Assembly (NCBI GenBank): GCA_036362985.1
Contig: JAYGXS010000008.1
Span: 12,442,278 to 12,506,277 of the forward strand
Reading direction: 5' to 3'
Source of the DNA: Ligula intestinalis
Taxonomy: Eukaryota > Platyhelminthes > Cestoda > Diphyllobothriidea > Diphyllobothriidae
DNA: 64,000 bases
In this document: positions 21,701 to 29,636 of the stretch, in pieces
Layout: every line of letters starts with the position of its first letter
How positions within the stretch are numbered: position 1 is the stretch's first letter
Notes under the pieces: generated by a model
What the model was told of the DNA's origin: nothing
What the model saw: only the letters and a program-made list of their open reading frames with translations
The model's database searches: none
Made by a program: the position numbers and the translations under genes

Positions 21701-23418
21701 TAGAATTCCTGGGGGAGGGCAAATGATGACGACAGGTACCGGGTAAACTGCAAGGGAGTTGGCCTTCGATATTGATTAAAGTATTTAATAAGAGATAGAT
21801 GGCAGAAGTGAGCATAGGTGATAAACCACGGTAACTAACTATAGAAGGAATACTAGTTGTGAGCCGCCCATCTTACTAGGGTGCTAACATCCTGCTGGGT
21901 TAAGATGTCGTCCTTTTTTTTGCAAATTCACTTTCTTCCTGGTTAACTTTGGAATCACATGTAGCAGCCATCACCTTTGCTAATTCAACGTCAGGTTAGT
22001 ATGAGTTTACGGTGTCAAGCTCTTGAACTGTATCCCAAAATTCCTGGTGAATCCAGCATGTTATAATTCACGATTATGTGCAATTCAATATGTCTACCTT
22101 ATAAAAGGAGCCGAATTGTTTTCTCTTTATTGCGTAATCCACCCATGACCACTGTTGTTTTTAGCAGTTTAGTTCAGTGTGATTGTGGGGGATAGGTTTA
22201 CGCTATTAAATTTGCATTCGTCACATAAACTCTTGACAATTTAAAGCGATGTCAAGAAATAACAGCTTCGATTGAATGCCAAAGAAGAGTTCCACAGTAC
22301 ACTACTATTTAAGGTTAAGTAGTCATCTGGTTGACCTTTTGCTGCAGCAAAGCTCTGCCAATCCTATGATTGGATGTCTATATAGACCTAACAATAGCCT
22401 CGGAAAAAAATTCTCCACCCGTTTCTCGTATTACTTTCTGCTCATGTATCTGATGAAGAATCCATTATGGATGTTGAAACATCAGGCGAATAAACGTGTT
22501 GGCCGAGCGATCGAATATTCTTCTATAATCCTCGAGTCCATGCCACGGTCGGATTAAAACATTTCTTCACACCCAATTACTCAGTGATCCGTGCTTCAAT
22601 CCAAAATCGGAAAAACATCAAGTGGGAAACTAGCGTCAGTTTGCAATGTATCCTACGTACCTGCAATTTATCCTACCAACCTGCAATTTTTGTCAAAAAA
22701 CATTCACTATGCTGCCTCTGATTCGACGCATTGTTCTGATGACTGTGATTTCTAGCGACCTAGCTTGATCTTATGATTAAATGTGAGCGTATTATTTGGC
22801 CGTGGAATTCTTAATGATAAATTTTTTTGTTCTTTTAACTTTTTGCTTTGAATTGTAGTAGAGCTTGTGCTTTTTTCCTCAAGGGGGGAGAGGCTACGGA
22901 AGAGATACGCGGCGTCACAGTAAGCTAGATGGTCTTTTCTTTTTGCAGAGACGCTGACGCACAACCGCACGGGAGGGGCCGACAACGTTCACGGACCACC
23001 ACCTCGGCCTGACAGGCAGAGTAGACACTCAGCCGGCACGCAAAACTCCCACAGTGATGCTGGCGCCAGTAGTGGCAGTGGCAGTGCAGTTTTCGCCGGA
23101 GGCGGTAGTTTTGGTGGCCTAAGTGTTGGCGGTCCTGGTGGTGGCAGTAGTGTTGGGGGCCCTGGTGGTGGCGGTAGCGTTGTTAGTGCAGCCGCACCGT
23201 CTTCTAACTTTCGTATTTCGCCACTTCCCGGTGCCCCGGCGTCAGTTACCAAGCAAAGTGTTCAAAGTGCCCAGACCAACAGCAGTGAAGAGAGTGAAGA
23301 CGATGAGGACGACGAAGATGACGAAGATGACGATGAAGATGATGACGATGACGACGACGATGAGGATGAGGATGATGATGATGATGAGGACGATTATGAC
23401 GATACCGAGGAATCATAG
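543..23418 (+). CDS. Divergent alpha-tubulin with a long acidic C-terminal tail (7 visible exons)
   Basis: Exons 543-771, 17572-17799, 17880-18124, 18232-18385, 18488-18690, 21270-21522 and 22949-23418 join into 1782 nt with no internal stop and matching phases. Alpha class is shown by DSEPTVVDE, VFHSFGGGTGAG (phosphate-binding loop), QTNLVPYPRLHF and DWCPTGFK. The core has about 437 residues, as usual for the family. From the normal tail position the protein runs on for about 155 residues: a Gly/Ser-rich part, then 43 residues with 39 Asp/Glu. Oddities are Gln at the Glu254 position, no Lys at the K40 position, and no final EEY. Alpha-tubulin normally pairs with beta-tubulin in microtubules; a tissue-restricted or sperm role is only a guess. 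The initiator exon is missing, and the exon starts LGEVIS where MRECIS is usual. Intact phases argue against a pseudogene. Confidence 0.93.
890..1132 (-). mobile_element. Penelope-like terminal region with a decayed hammerhead core
   Basis: Read on the minus strand, the segment near 907-955 has an ACC/GGG outer helix, CTGACAC in place of CTGANGA, a short hairpin, and then GAAACGTC. The order matches the better-preserved motif at 10561-10602. It lies just upstream of the Penelope-like ORF. The assignment to a Penelope-like element is inferred from position and motif. Confidence 0.4.
1129..1332 (+). repeat. Left arm of a roughly 200-bp inverted repeat
   Basis: This arm matches the reverse complement of about 2300-2497 with only scattered mismatches by eye, for example AAAGGCATCCTTTGGGAAAT in both. 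The arm covers the start of the + strand Penelope-like ORF. Confidence 0.85.
1215..2240 (+). pseudogene. Penelope-like retrotransposon, RT C-terminal part plus GIY-YIG endonuclease
   Basis: This 341-residue ORF has lost the catalytic RT core. The first half carries the RT tail typical of Penelope-like elements (GIQFTLKKEV, LPFLYVLVQR, SVYRKDTHAK, HNGYPGDF). From about residue 220 follows the GIY-YIG module with a CKAC zinc-like pair and KVYCGQKERSVSTRIREH, whose Arg and Glu are expected in the active site. The second Tyr/Gly of the family motif is altered to VYCG. The Met at 1215 is arbitrary, because the true RT lay upstream and is gone. It sits inside the first tubulin intron in the same orientation as the gene. 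Confidence 0.82.
2300..2497 (-). repeat. Right arm of the inverted repeat
   Basis: This is the reverse complement of 1129-1332. It joins the end of the + strand GIY-YIG ORF to the minus-strand GIY-YIG fragment, so the two fragments face each other. Confidence 0.85.
2447..2850 (-). pseudogene. Second Penelope-like GIY-YIG fragment, opposite strand
   Basis: Translating the minus strand across one frame change gives NCLCGKATYVGDTGKRALTR, then LHEHELA, then DHASSPGHGF and LLQETWHF. TYVG with the R...EH spacing is the GIY-YIG signature of Penelope-like elements. The sequence differs from the + strand copy, so this is a different subfamily. The reading frame is broken near 2660. Confidence 0.72.
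2851..3214. other. Non-coding intron DNA
   Basis: No ORF, RNA gene or known repeat is recognised. The motif CTAAATATACTGAA near 2862 recurs near 55484. Confidence 0.4.
3215..3530 (+). mobile_element. 5' fragment of LINE family B
   Basis: This segment is a close copy of the reverse complement of about 48893-49170, the 5' part of the family B LINE at 45-49 kb. Shared stretches include CAGGACAACTGGCCTCGCCA and the run of C at about 3283-3296. Only the 5' end is present, which is unusual because LINEs are normally 5'-truncated. Confidence 0.8.
3700..3770 (-). repeat. Imperfect tandem repeat at the LINE A 3' end
   Basis: Three units built around TTTGGATT(T/C)(A/G)GA(G/A) and CTTCA follow one another directly after the RT stop. 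Confidence 0.6.
3768..5611 (-). pseudogene. Reverse transcriptase of LINE family A, copy 1
   Basis: The RT domain is spread over four frames. Recognisable parts are GFRRGRSCLTNVL, the motif A region VDFKKASDTVSHRRL (the usual Phe after KKA is Ser), SGVSQGSVLGP, and the catalytic FADDIKLW. The C-terminal domain ends with RGHPLKLRVTGARLHPRKFF and FKAWNAVP, typical of this LINE group. The catalytic Asp pair is intact but the frame is not. Confidence 0.85.
5664..6716 (-). pseudogene. Endonuclease domain of LINE family A, copy 1
   Basis: Two pieces, 6716-6303 and 6227-5664, form the exonuclease-endonuclease-phosphatase fold. Catalytic-site motifs seen are YTNAQSLLPKLDEL, CITETWL, GGGVLIYVRHG, MGDFNAPHIDW and LGKSDHVVL. 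A stop separates the pieces near 6303. Such domains nick target DNA to prime reverse transcription. Confidence 0.85.
6770..6952 (-). pseudogene. ORF1 C-terminal piece of LINE family A
   Basis: The 60-residue ORF contains FEVLRSFRIGKR and then LRPKLLKIIF. The same arrangement, an FRIGK-like segment followed by RP.LK(V/I), occurs in the ORF1 regions of families C, E and F in this window. It is probably an RNA-binding subdomain; that function is inferred. Confidence 0.6.
7141..8690. other. AT-rich intron DNA without recognisable genes
   Basis: Only short unsupported ORFs occur (for example 7408-7611 and 7491-7763 on the minus strand). No terminal repeats or conserved motifs were found. Confidence 0.5.
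8700..9460. other. GC-richer block with an unassigned 132-residue ORF
   Basis: The block is more GC-rich than the DNA around it and holds an ORF at 9054-9452 on the + strand with several Cys residues (ANCD, LCIVRK, KSVDCPKW). I recognise no family. It may be a repeat fragment or chance ORF within the tubulin intron. Confidence 0.3.
9461..10305. other. Non-coding intron DNA
   Basis: No supported gene. Small ORFs around 9978-10285 overlap on both strands and look like chance. Confidence 0.4.
10505..10990. mobile_element. Penelope-like or retrozyme-like insertion inside the hAT element
   Basis: The middle of the hAT-like element is occupied by DNA bounded by inverted ACGTTTCGG (10566) and CCGAAACGT (about 10930) motifs. 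The left one is a well-formed hammerhead-like structure. No ORF is convincing. The limits are approximate. Confidence 0.4.
10561..10602 (-). ncRNA. Hammerhead ribozyme-like motif
   Basis: On the minus strand the order is outer helix GGCT (pairs with AGCT), core CTGACGA, hairpin GGAGAC/GTTTCC around a GAGAGA loop, then GAAAC and the cleavage triplet GTC. This is the type I hammerhead order with an almost absent helix III, as reported for Penelope-like elements. One extra T sits between CTGACGA and the hairpin, so activity is uncertain. Confidence 0.6.
11106..12065. other. AT-rich intron DNA
   Basis: Very AT-rich, with no ORF over 60 codons on either strand and no recognised repeat. Confidence 0.5.
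12066..14005 (-). mobile_element. DNA transposon with CCCYAGTAGCA ends, tentatively EnSpm/CACTA-like
   Basis: The left end CCCTAGTAGCA (12066) and the reverse complement of the right end, CCCCAGTAGCA (14005), form 11-bp inverted termini. AT flanks both sides. Both ends hold many short subterminal copies of GTCTA/TAGACG-type words (for example 12095-12240 and 13970-13990). A broken minus-strand coding region lies inside. Subterminal repeats with a very short target duplication fit EnSpm-like elements; the superfamily remains an inference. Confidence 0.6.
12707..13700 (-). pseudogene. Transposase remnant of the CCCYAGTAGCA element
   Basis: The minus-strand translation is interrupted by many stops, yet ordered fragments remain: QMGDGEYVHIGLERQL (about 13260-13205), then DIQLAIDGLPVCKKTN, GPILCRVVQPY and DVFPVGIYYGGSKP (about 13155-13020). 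The pattern of an IDGLP segment, PIL..., then a (V)G.Y.G.SKP segment is one I associate with transposase-like proteins of animal genomes. No catalytic triad could be placed. Confidence 0.5.
14006..17565. other. Remainder of the first tubulin intron
   Basis: About 3.5 kb without a supported gene. ORFs of 62-100 codons (14663-14857, 14885-15427, 16091-16303, 16494-16867, 17273-17464) overlap on both strands and show no family motif. Short TCAGTCAGTA repeats lie near 15390-15415. Confidence 0.45.
17572..17799 (+). CDS. Alpha-tubulin exon b
   Basis: It encodes DEIRTGLYRGMFNPARLVTG, LEDMANNFGRGYYG and VFHSFGGGTGAG. The Glu-Asp before the ANN motif and the glycine-rich phosphate loop are kept. The donor is GTAAGA at 17800. 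Confidence 0.95.
17880..18124 (+). CDS. Alpha-tubulin exon c
   Basis: An 80-bp intron precedes it. It encodes LVELMDAEFMKVPKIEMAIY, SVVEPYNAVL and MERPSYPNLNRVLAH. The spacing from the glycine loop to IYP equals that of ordinary alpha-tubulin. The donor GTGCGT is weak, but it alone gives the correct length. Confidence 0.9.
18232..18385 (+). CDS. Alpha-tubulin exon d, carrying Gln at the Glu254 position
   Basis: The acceptor is ATTAAG at 18231, with a poor pyrimidine tract, but the product aligns without gaps: CFDGPLTASLPQLQTNLVPY against the usual FDGALNVDLTEFQTNLVPY. The codon at 18292-18294 is CAA (Gln), where alpha-tubulin has the GTPase-activating Glu254. The donor is GTAAGT at 18386. 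Confidence 0.88.
18488..18690 (+). CDS. Alpha-tubulin exon e
   Basis: The acceptor is CTGCAG at 18487. It encodes ITIQELTNGAFNSINQM, LLYRGQIPIQEINSSIDAI and VDWCPTGFK. The donor GTCAGC at 18691 is chosen because it makes the next stretch the canonical length. Confidence 0.92.
19380..20570 (-). mobile_element. Very old family A LINE remnant in a tubulin intron
   Basis: Patches follow the minus-strand family A copy at 3.9-5.4 kb in the same order: 19440-19560 matches about 3900-4020 (GTAGTTTGAGAGGATGTCCTC), 19850-19980 matches about 4320-4455, and 20100-20250 matches about 4585-4730. No frame survives. It lies within the 2579-bp intron 18691-21269. Confidence 0.65.
20571..21269. other. End of the 18691-21269 tubulin intron
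   Basis: AT-rich, with no ORF. It ends in CTGATTAG at 21262-21269, the chosen acceptor. A TAG 4 bp further on (ends 21273) would break the alignment. Confidence 0.5.
21270..21522 (+). CDS. Alpha-tubulin exon f (C-terminal helices)
   Basis: It begins IGVVPTLPAVIQASGIGK, the same 18-residue length as the family's VGINY...DLAK loop, and continues to KKAFIHWYLQEGMEQGEF and ILQDYLFVE, matching the kinesin-facing helices. The donor GTAAGT is at 21523. If this intron is retained, the frame ends after about 22 more residues (stop near 21587), giving a short basic tail. Confidence 0.92.
21523..22948. other. Last tubulin intron
   Basis: 1426 bp, GTAAGT to TTTTTGCAG. No gene is seen apart from the hammerhead-like motif near 22.45 kb. 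Confidence 0.7.
22446..22492 (+). ncRNA. Decayed hammerhead-like motif
   Basis: CTGATGA is followed by a hairpin around AATCC/GGAT, then GAAACATC and AGGCGAATAAA. The tail matches the motif near 63.04 kb except for ATC in place of GTC and AGGCG in place of AGGCA. The ATC change fits decay of a CpG. The outer helix is poor, so it is probably inactive. Confidence 0.45.
22949..23418 (+). CDS. Alpha-tubulin last exon: Gly-rich linker and polyacidic tail
   Basis: The acceptor is TTTTTGCAG at 22948. The 155 residues begin KTLTHNRTGGADNVHGPPPR, continue through Ser/Gly repeats such as VGGPGGGSSVGGPGGGG, then a hydrophilic stretch, and end with 43 residues (23287-23415) in which 39 are Asp or Glu and a single Tyr lies seven from the end. 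The stop is TAG at 23416. Known alpha-tubulin tails are about ten residues with several Glu, so this is roughly a tenfold extension. Asp greatly outnumbers Glu, unlike usual tails. Confidence 0.9.
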
Positions 23419-24639
23419 ACCAATCACTGATTTAAACTTTTTAACAACTTTGTGGCCTTCTGCAGCGTCCCCCATTCCCACCTACGGTCAGCAGCTCGCT
23501 CACCGTCCATATGGCATTCGCACGACCACTTGTACACTTCTCTGTTTGTTTTCGTTTATTTACACCTAAAACACACGCACCCACACTGATCTACCGTCAG
23601 AAAACTTAAAACCGGATTTGCCTTTCTGCTTCAAATGAAATTATTTGTGAGAATTGGCTTGCGTGACTGATAAAGTTTATGTCAGACTTGGGAGGATGCT
23701 TCTTCCAGACCCCAAGCGTTCATACATTTTTTGAAACTTTTCCTTATGAAGAAAAGTAAATCCTTTTCTGTCACGTCAAATATTGTTGCTGTCTCTTATT
23801 GTTCCTGGAAGGCATCAGAATCAAGCCAATGCAGCAATTGTAGTGAAATTGATCAAGTTCATTTGTGTGATGTGCACACAGTCGATCGGCGAAAAGCATC
23901 TACTCAGCCGGAGAACGCTAAAATTTAAGAAAGGCGATCGAAGAAGGACGAATCTTGATCCACATAGCGCTTTCATATGCCATCGGGTGGCTCATAAATG
24001 TGAGATCCTTGAAGTAGTTGGAGTTAAGCTAATTCCCTCGCTCGTTCCGTCGCCCTTATCATTTACTCTGTCACGAATACGTACAGGCTACTTCTGAATG
24101 GTGGTCAAAAAATGCCCGGTATTAAATGTAAACTACAGTAGTCGGCAAAGACCATGCAACTTTCATGATGAAATTTGATTAGGTACTTAAGCGTAGATTT
24201 AGTAACACTATTTTGATTCATTCAGTTGATTGAAATATTTGAAAGCCTTCTATTTAGGAAAATCATCACTTTAGTTAGATTTATTAAGAGAAATGGCCAT
24301 TAATTTTTGAGGAATTGGGAGTAGTCTCATATCGAAGGAATTTCCTATGCTATTACGGAAGAGAGAACAAAACTGCACGTTGATATTGGTAATACTATGA
24401 AGGAACTCCAAAATAAGTAAAAAGGGTACAGAAGATATCCCTTCCAGAAGTGAAATTTTTGGTCCAAAAGTTCTCAAGTTCAAATGAAGCTAATTAATGT
24501 AATCGCATTTATTTGCAGTAACCTTGGAGATTTGTATTTTAAAAATTATATTTAGCTATCCTGTGAAGCTTTTTGCACAAAATGCAGTAACAGAAACAAA
24601 GAAAGTAAGAAATGTAGTTTAAACGCACAAATGTCCTTG
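23419..24639. other. Downstream of tubulin, non-coding
   Basis: No clear AATAAA lies within the first 300 bp after the stop. The ORFs at 23731-24097 and 24271-24483 overlap without motifs and are left out. Confidence 0.45.
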
Positions 24640-25113
24640 CGCATCTTGTGTAGTTGTTGACGCTTTCTCTGGAGCCCCTTTTTCAACTATATTCTTCTGG
24701 TAACTCACTGGTGCATCTGTTGCGAGCTCACGAGTTACGACCAAGCGGGCATCTGTATCCAGTACTTGAGGTTCGATGGGTCCTGATGTGCCGGTTTTTG
24801 GGCTAGCTGACTGCGCATTCCTGGCCCATTTAGACTTCGAGCCTTCCTAGCCCTATGCGTTTTTGGCTTAATGATCTTATCGGCCTCTGTATCATCGCTT
24901 TCTAGTGCAGCATCGAGCAACGATGTGACGCTAGGACGCACATGCAGATCATTGTTAGTGCTGCTTGAGCCGAGTAACGATGGCGTAGACTGCGGATTTA
25001 TTTTAGTTTCTTTACGATCGAGTGAGACGCCCGCTGGTTTACTTGGTGCGGCAGATGATATGCGAGTTTCAGGTTTACCGGCCGAGGCTATCTGAGCATA
25101 TGTGAGCATATAG
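24640..25113 (-). mobile_element. ORF1 fragment of LINE family C (inverted relative to 28.6-29.0 kb)
   Basis: The minus-strand translation runs parallel to the family C ORF1 at 28.6 kb: SKPAGVSLDRKETKINPQST, RPSVTSLLDAALESDDTE and KPKTHRARKARSLNGPGM all recur with one or two changes. It lies just left of the family B LINE. Confidence 0.85.
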
Positions 25114-25133
25114 GCGTAGAGAGTCCCTGGCAC

Positions 25134-27000
25134 TAAATGATGCTAACTCTTCCAAATCTGTTGCTCAAGTCTTCCGTTTTCGGTCATCCGCTAAGCTTCA
25201 GAAAGTCATTCCGCCTTTACTCGATAGTAGTAATCATTTTGTTAAAGAGGATTCGGCAAAAGCAGAAATGTTAAATTCCTTCTTCGCCAAGTTCTTTACA
25301 ATTGAGACTAGTCCAACACCCGAAATACCTCTGATGTGTGATGCAAATCTCACTTCAATTGATTTCTTACCTACATGTATTCATAAAGAAATAGCTCGTC
25401 TCAACAATTCACATCCAGTCGGGACGGATAACATTCCAAACTCATTTATTATTCAACTAAGAGATTTCCTCCTTTACTGAGCAAATTATTTACAATATTT
25501 CTCGAAAACGGTTTTTTTCCTGATTCTTGGAAAACTTCTATTGTAATTCCAGTTTTTAAATCTGGTTCCAGATCTGACATTAAAAATTATCGCGGTGTTC
25601 ATAAAAAACCTTCTCTAGCTAAACTGTTTGAAAAATTAATCGCCAATAAAATTTCAGATTTTTGCATAAGCAATCAAATATTAAATATATCTCAGGATGG
25701 TTTTATACCGGACCGATCTTGTGAAACATGTCATATGTCTTTTCTTAATCTCCTCACTTCTCTTCGTAACGATCATTTATCTGTGGTGGTCATCTTTTTT
25801 GATCTAAGTAAGGCATTTGATAAAGTACCTCATAGAAGACTACTAGCCAAACTAGAGGCTATAGGATTTTGTAGTCCTCTCATTGACTTTATTAGATCAT
25901 ATCTTTTTAATCGAAAACAACAGGTCTTAATGGGGTCCTCATACTCTACCCCTACCGCTTTTTAAGCGGTGTCCTTCAAGGTACCGTTCTGGGCCCCCTG
26001 TTGTTCTTGCTTTATATAAATGATATTTCAACAATAGTTAAACACTCTCAATCGTATATATACGCAGACGACTTGAAATGTGTATACTCCTTTTCTAATT
26101 CTACGGCTGAGGGATGCTTAGAACGCATTCATTCGGATTTGGACGCTCTATCTGCGTGGAGCTCCACGTGGCAGATGGAGTTCTCGCCTTCGAAGTGCCA
26201 GTTCATGTGTTTTGGGCCTGAAAGGCTGCCACAGCCTATCATTTTTCAAGGTTGCCCCATGACTGAATGTTCTAACATTAAGGACTTAGGTTTAAGTTAC
26301 ACCAATAAATTAGATCTTTCGCCTCACGCTGATAGAATTACAGCAAAAGCTGCTCAGATATGCGGCTTCATCTCTTATAATTTCTACCTTCCCGAAATGA
26401 AGCTAAGACTTTATCGCATGTATGTGCTTCCTATTCTCGAATACTGTAGTCCATTCTTCGGTCTAATGAACGAATCTAGTTGTTCAAAAATTGAAAGTGT
26501 CCAAAAAAGATTCACTCAAAGGGTCCTCTATCCGGCATTTTCAGATACTTCCTACTCAGATAGATGTGAGATAACGAAACTGAAATTTCTTTGGGTCAGG
26601 AGAGTGGAAGCAGGGTTTTTTCTCCTGTTTCGCCTTAATAATAGTTCAAATCTCCCCAAGATTTCTGCCCTTTCTCCCGTTAGTCGCCCTTACAACCTAA
26701 GAAATTCAACGTTGATTATACCTCCTCCTGCTTCTTCCACTTCTAAGCGATCTCTATTTTTTGCTTCCAGGTATAGCCATATTTGGAATAATTTGCCGAT
26801 TGATATTTGGGCGTTGACTAGTCTATGTGCATTCAAGCGAAGACTGCACATTTATCTTAACACTGAATCTATTAACCAATTGTTTTCCTCATCTTTTCTG
26901 GGCAGCTTTCTCCACAATCCGGAGAAAGAACCATCGGGAATTTAGAATCCCTTCTTGAAACTACCTTCCTCTGACTCATGTACCCCGGAATCAGTAAGCA
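25134..27000 (+). mobile_element. CR1/L2-group LINE, family B, copy 1 (5'-truncated)
   Basis: The copy starts within the segment before the RT (LLDSSNHFVKEDSAKAEMLN) and runs through the RT to a stop at 26943. About 60 bp of 3' UTR then matches that of the family B copy at 45 kb. Frames are broken at about 25478, 25735 and 25966. It shares family B motifs with the 45-49 kb copy but lies on the opposite strand. Confidence 0.85.
25268..26945 (+). pseudogene. Reverse transcriptase of LINE family B, copy 1
   Basis: Pieces in order are FIIQLRDFLL, FFDLSKAFDKVPHRRLL (motif A), then YIYADDLKCVYSF with the catalytic Asp pair, and a 314-residue C-terminal part ending in FKRRLHIYLNTESINQLF. The last 314 residues are open; the front half has frameshifts. 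Confidence 0.88.
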
Positions 27001-27009
27001 ATCTTGACG

Positions 27010-27058
27010 GTTATCGTTTCGCTGGTCATCAACCATCATCAGGGCCTTACATTTGGTC
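27010..27058 (-). ncRNA. Hammerhead-like motif downstream of LINE B
   Basis: On the minus strand: GGCC, CTGATGA, hairpin TGGT-TGATG-ACCA, GC, GAAACG, then ATAACCGTC. The core and hairpin are intact, but the cleavage region has extra bases compared with the 10.56 kb motif. Confidence 0.4.
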
Positions 27059-27239
27059 GCATCTCAGACATCCCCAACGATGGTCTTGTAGATTTGTTGG
27101 ACTTTCGGATCTCATACGGCGGTGCCCATCACGATCATAAACTGGTGGGTTCCCTATGTTTTATTATGCCGCACCGGTTTGGGAACCCGAGTGTAGTGCC
27201 GGGAACCCGTCTATACAAGTAATGTTTCGTTAATACCTA

Positions 27240-28139
27240 TTGTTCTGCTCCACGCTCAGCTTCGACTGAGTTTGCTTCCAAGCCCCCTTCCTTTGCTAAC
27301 AGAGGCAGTGGGTACCAGAATACATAGTCAGAATCTAGATAACGATGTGGCTCATCTGTGTGTGCCCTTGAATTTCACCTTCCGCAGGATACTGCTATAT
27401 TCTTTTTTTCGAATCTAACAAAGTCGCTTCTAAACAGTTATACTCGTCTTATAGCTATAGACTACGGATACTGTTTGTTAAACCAATTATTTCCAGTACT
27501 TCGTGTTATCGAATTTTTGTTTTATTGGTGAGGCCCATTGGGCCTGAAATATACAACTTACCAAGTGCGCGAAGTTCGAAATTGTTTGCGAATTTCAAGT
27601 CTCTCGAACTTACGTGTTTTTAGTCTCTATCTCAGTATAGAAGACACGCTTCTTAGAAATTATTCAAGAATTGACTATATATTTCCAAAGTTTGGAATTT
27701 TCTACGTGGAAATCTCAATCCGGTCGCTCTGAAAAATTCCTCTGCAGTGAATTATTTCCAAAGTTTGGAAATTGCTTCTTGGACGTGTCGATTTTGTGAA
27801 AAACTCCTCTGCGCCACAAAAATCTGTACATCTCCGAATTTCACGCCGAGGCTGAGTCCTTATATCAGTGTGTTGTTATATACCCTTATCCTAATATTGT
27901 CATAATATTTAGGATAAAAGTGACTCTCACGTTAGGATAAAAGTGACTCTCACGTTATTCCTAAGGAAATCTTATAACCACACACATTTCATTGTATCTG
28001 TCAGGAACTCAATAGTTTTTCTCTGACTTGCTGTAACCTGCTTGTCTCAGTAAACTTACACTATCTGGCCAATCGATCTTCTCTCCGCCTCACTCCTACG
28101 GGCACTTTGGTTTGGCTTCTTACTTAATTGGCAGTATCA
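27240..28139. other. Intergenic stretch with a possible LTR-retrotransposon remnant
   Basis: Near 27530-27560 the text GGGCCTGAAATATACAACTT resembles GGGCCTTAAATATACAATTT next to the Gypsy pol end at 53.64 kb. A perfect 23-bp tandem duplication lies at 27911-27956. No ORF is supported. Confidence 0.35.
27911..27956. repeat. Two tandem copies of a 23-bp unit
   Basis: The unit starting AGGATAAAAGTGACTCTC occurs twice back to back without mismatch. Confidence 0.9.
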
Positions 28140-28149
28140 CACGCAAGTC

Positions 28150-29636
28150 GTGGCACAAAAAATCTTACATAGCATGGAGAGTTTAGATGCTACAAGTCCG
28201 TTAGCACGAAACGTTTCGCCTCCGCCGGATCTCGAACCCGAGTCGCCAAATCTGGTTATTAGCGGTGTTAGCACCTCAGGCAGCCCGGCCACTTCGACAC
28301 GGGCCCTTGACAACCATGTTAAGATACGACCAGAAAGTAACTGTCGATGTGGCCACTTAGATAATTTTATAAATTCTCCACCTCCCGCCAAACGGCCAAG
28401 TTGTCTACTACGTTTACCGAAGTTAGACTGTGAGGACTTCGTCCTCCGCCAGGAGTTTTCGGAGATGAAGCAGGAACTTTAACACGAGGTAAATAAACTG
28501 AAACAAGAGATAGCCTAACTAAAAACGCATATTTTTTATACAGCGGTTAAAACAGCCCTTGTCGGCCAAAAACTGGGGGTAAATAAAAGCACATATGCTC
28601 AGATAGCCTCGGCCAGTAAACCTGAAACTCACATATCATCTGCCAAACCAAGTAAACCAGCGGGCGTCTCACTCAATCGTAAAGAAACTAAAATAAATCC
28701 GCAGTCTACGCCACCGTTACTCGGCTCAGGCAGCACTAACAATGATCTGCATTTGCGTCCTAGCGTCACATCGTTGCTCGATGCTGCACTAGAAAGCGAT
28801 GATACAGAGGTCGATAAGATCATTAAGCCAAAAACGCATAGGGCTAGGAAGGCTCGAAGTCTAAATGGGCCAGGAATGCGCAGTCAGCTAACCCAAAAAC
28901 CGGCACATCAGGACCCATCGAACCTCAAGTACCGGATACAGATGCCCGCTTGGTCGTCACTCGTGAGCTCGCAACAGATGCACCAGTGAGTCACAAGCAG
29001 AATATAGTTGTAAAAGGGGCTCCAGAGATAGCGTCGACAATTGCACAAGAACGAGTTGACGCTGACATTGACTTGGATTTGGACATTTCTGTCGACACGC
29101 CTGAAACCTGCATATCGGACCATGTGTCAAGCCCACGGGCTATACCATCGTCACTCGGCTTAAGCGACACTAGCAATTATCGGGATTTGCATCCTAGCAC
29201 CACATCGTTGCTCGACTCTGCACAAGAAAGCGATGACCAAGAGGTTGATAAAATCATAACTCATAAGAGGCATAAGCCTAAGAAAGCCAAATGGTTCACG
29301 ATTTTGCACTCAGCTTACCCAATAGCCAGTACATCAGAACTGCGTGTACCGGATGCAATTGCTCCCTCGGCTGAAACACGTGAGCTTGCAACATATTCCC
29401 CATTGAGTCGCAAGCAGAAAATAGTTGTGAAGGGGGCCCCAGTGTCAGAAACGTCAATTGCACAAGAACGAATTCACCATGACGTGGGTCTTATGCGAGT
29501 TTACGCCAAACTGTTGCTAAAATCAGGCGAGTCTTTCCACATTCTTAAGGTATTTCGAATAGGGAAGGCTCCAACAGCTCCAGAATCAACTTCTCGGCCA
29601 CGAACTCTAAAAGTTGTTTTAGAAACTGAAGAATAG
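28150..29636 (+). pseudogene. ORF1 of LINE family C
   Basis: The product starts MAQKILHSMESLDATSPLAR and has a heptad-like stretch near 28440-28520 (VLRQEFSEMKQEL, then EVNKLKQEIA) cut by two stops. A long Ser/Thr-rich region follows in which the word SVTSLLDAALESDD recurs as STTSLLDSAQESDD, an internal duplication. The last part, FHILKVFRIGKAP and RTLKVVLE, is the segment shared with ORF1 of other families here. Confidence 0.75.

Noticed and set aside
22989..23252. Pro/Leu-rich minus-strand ORF opposite the tubulin tail
   Set aside because: Antisense of the Gly-rich linker, with no independent support.
23123..23569. 148-residue + strand ORF rich in Met/Thr
   Set aside because: It is the out-of-frame shadow of the GAT/GAC/GAG acidic tail of the tubulin.
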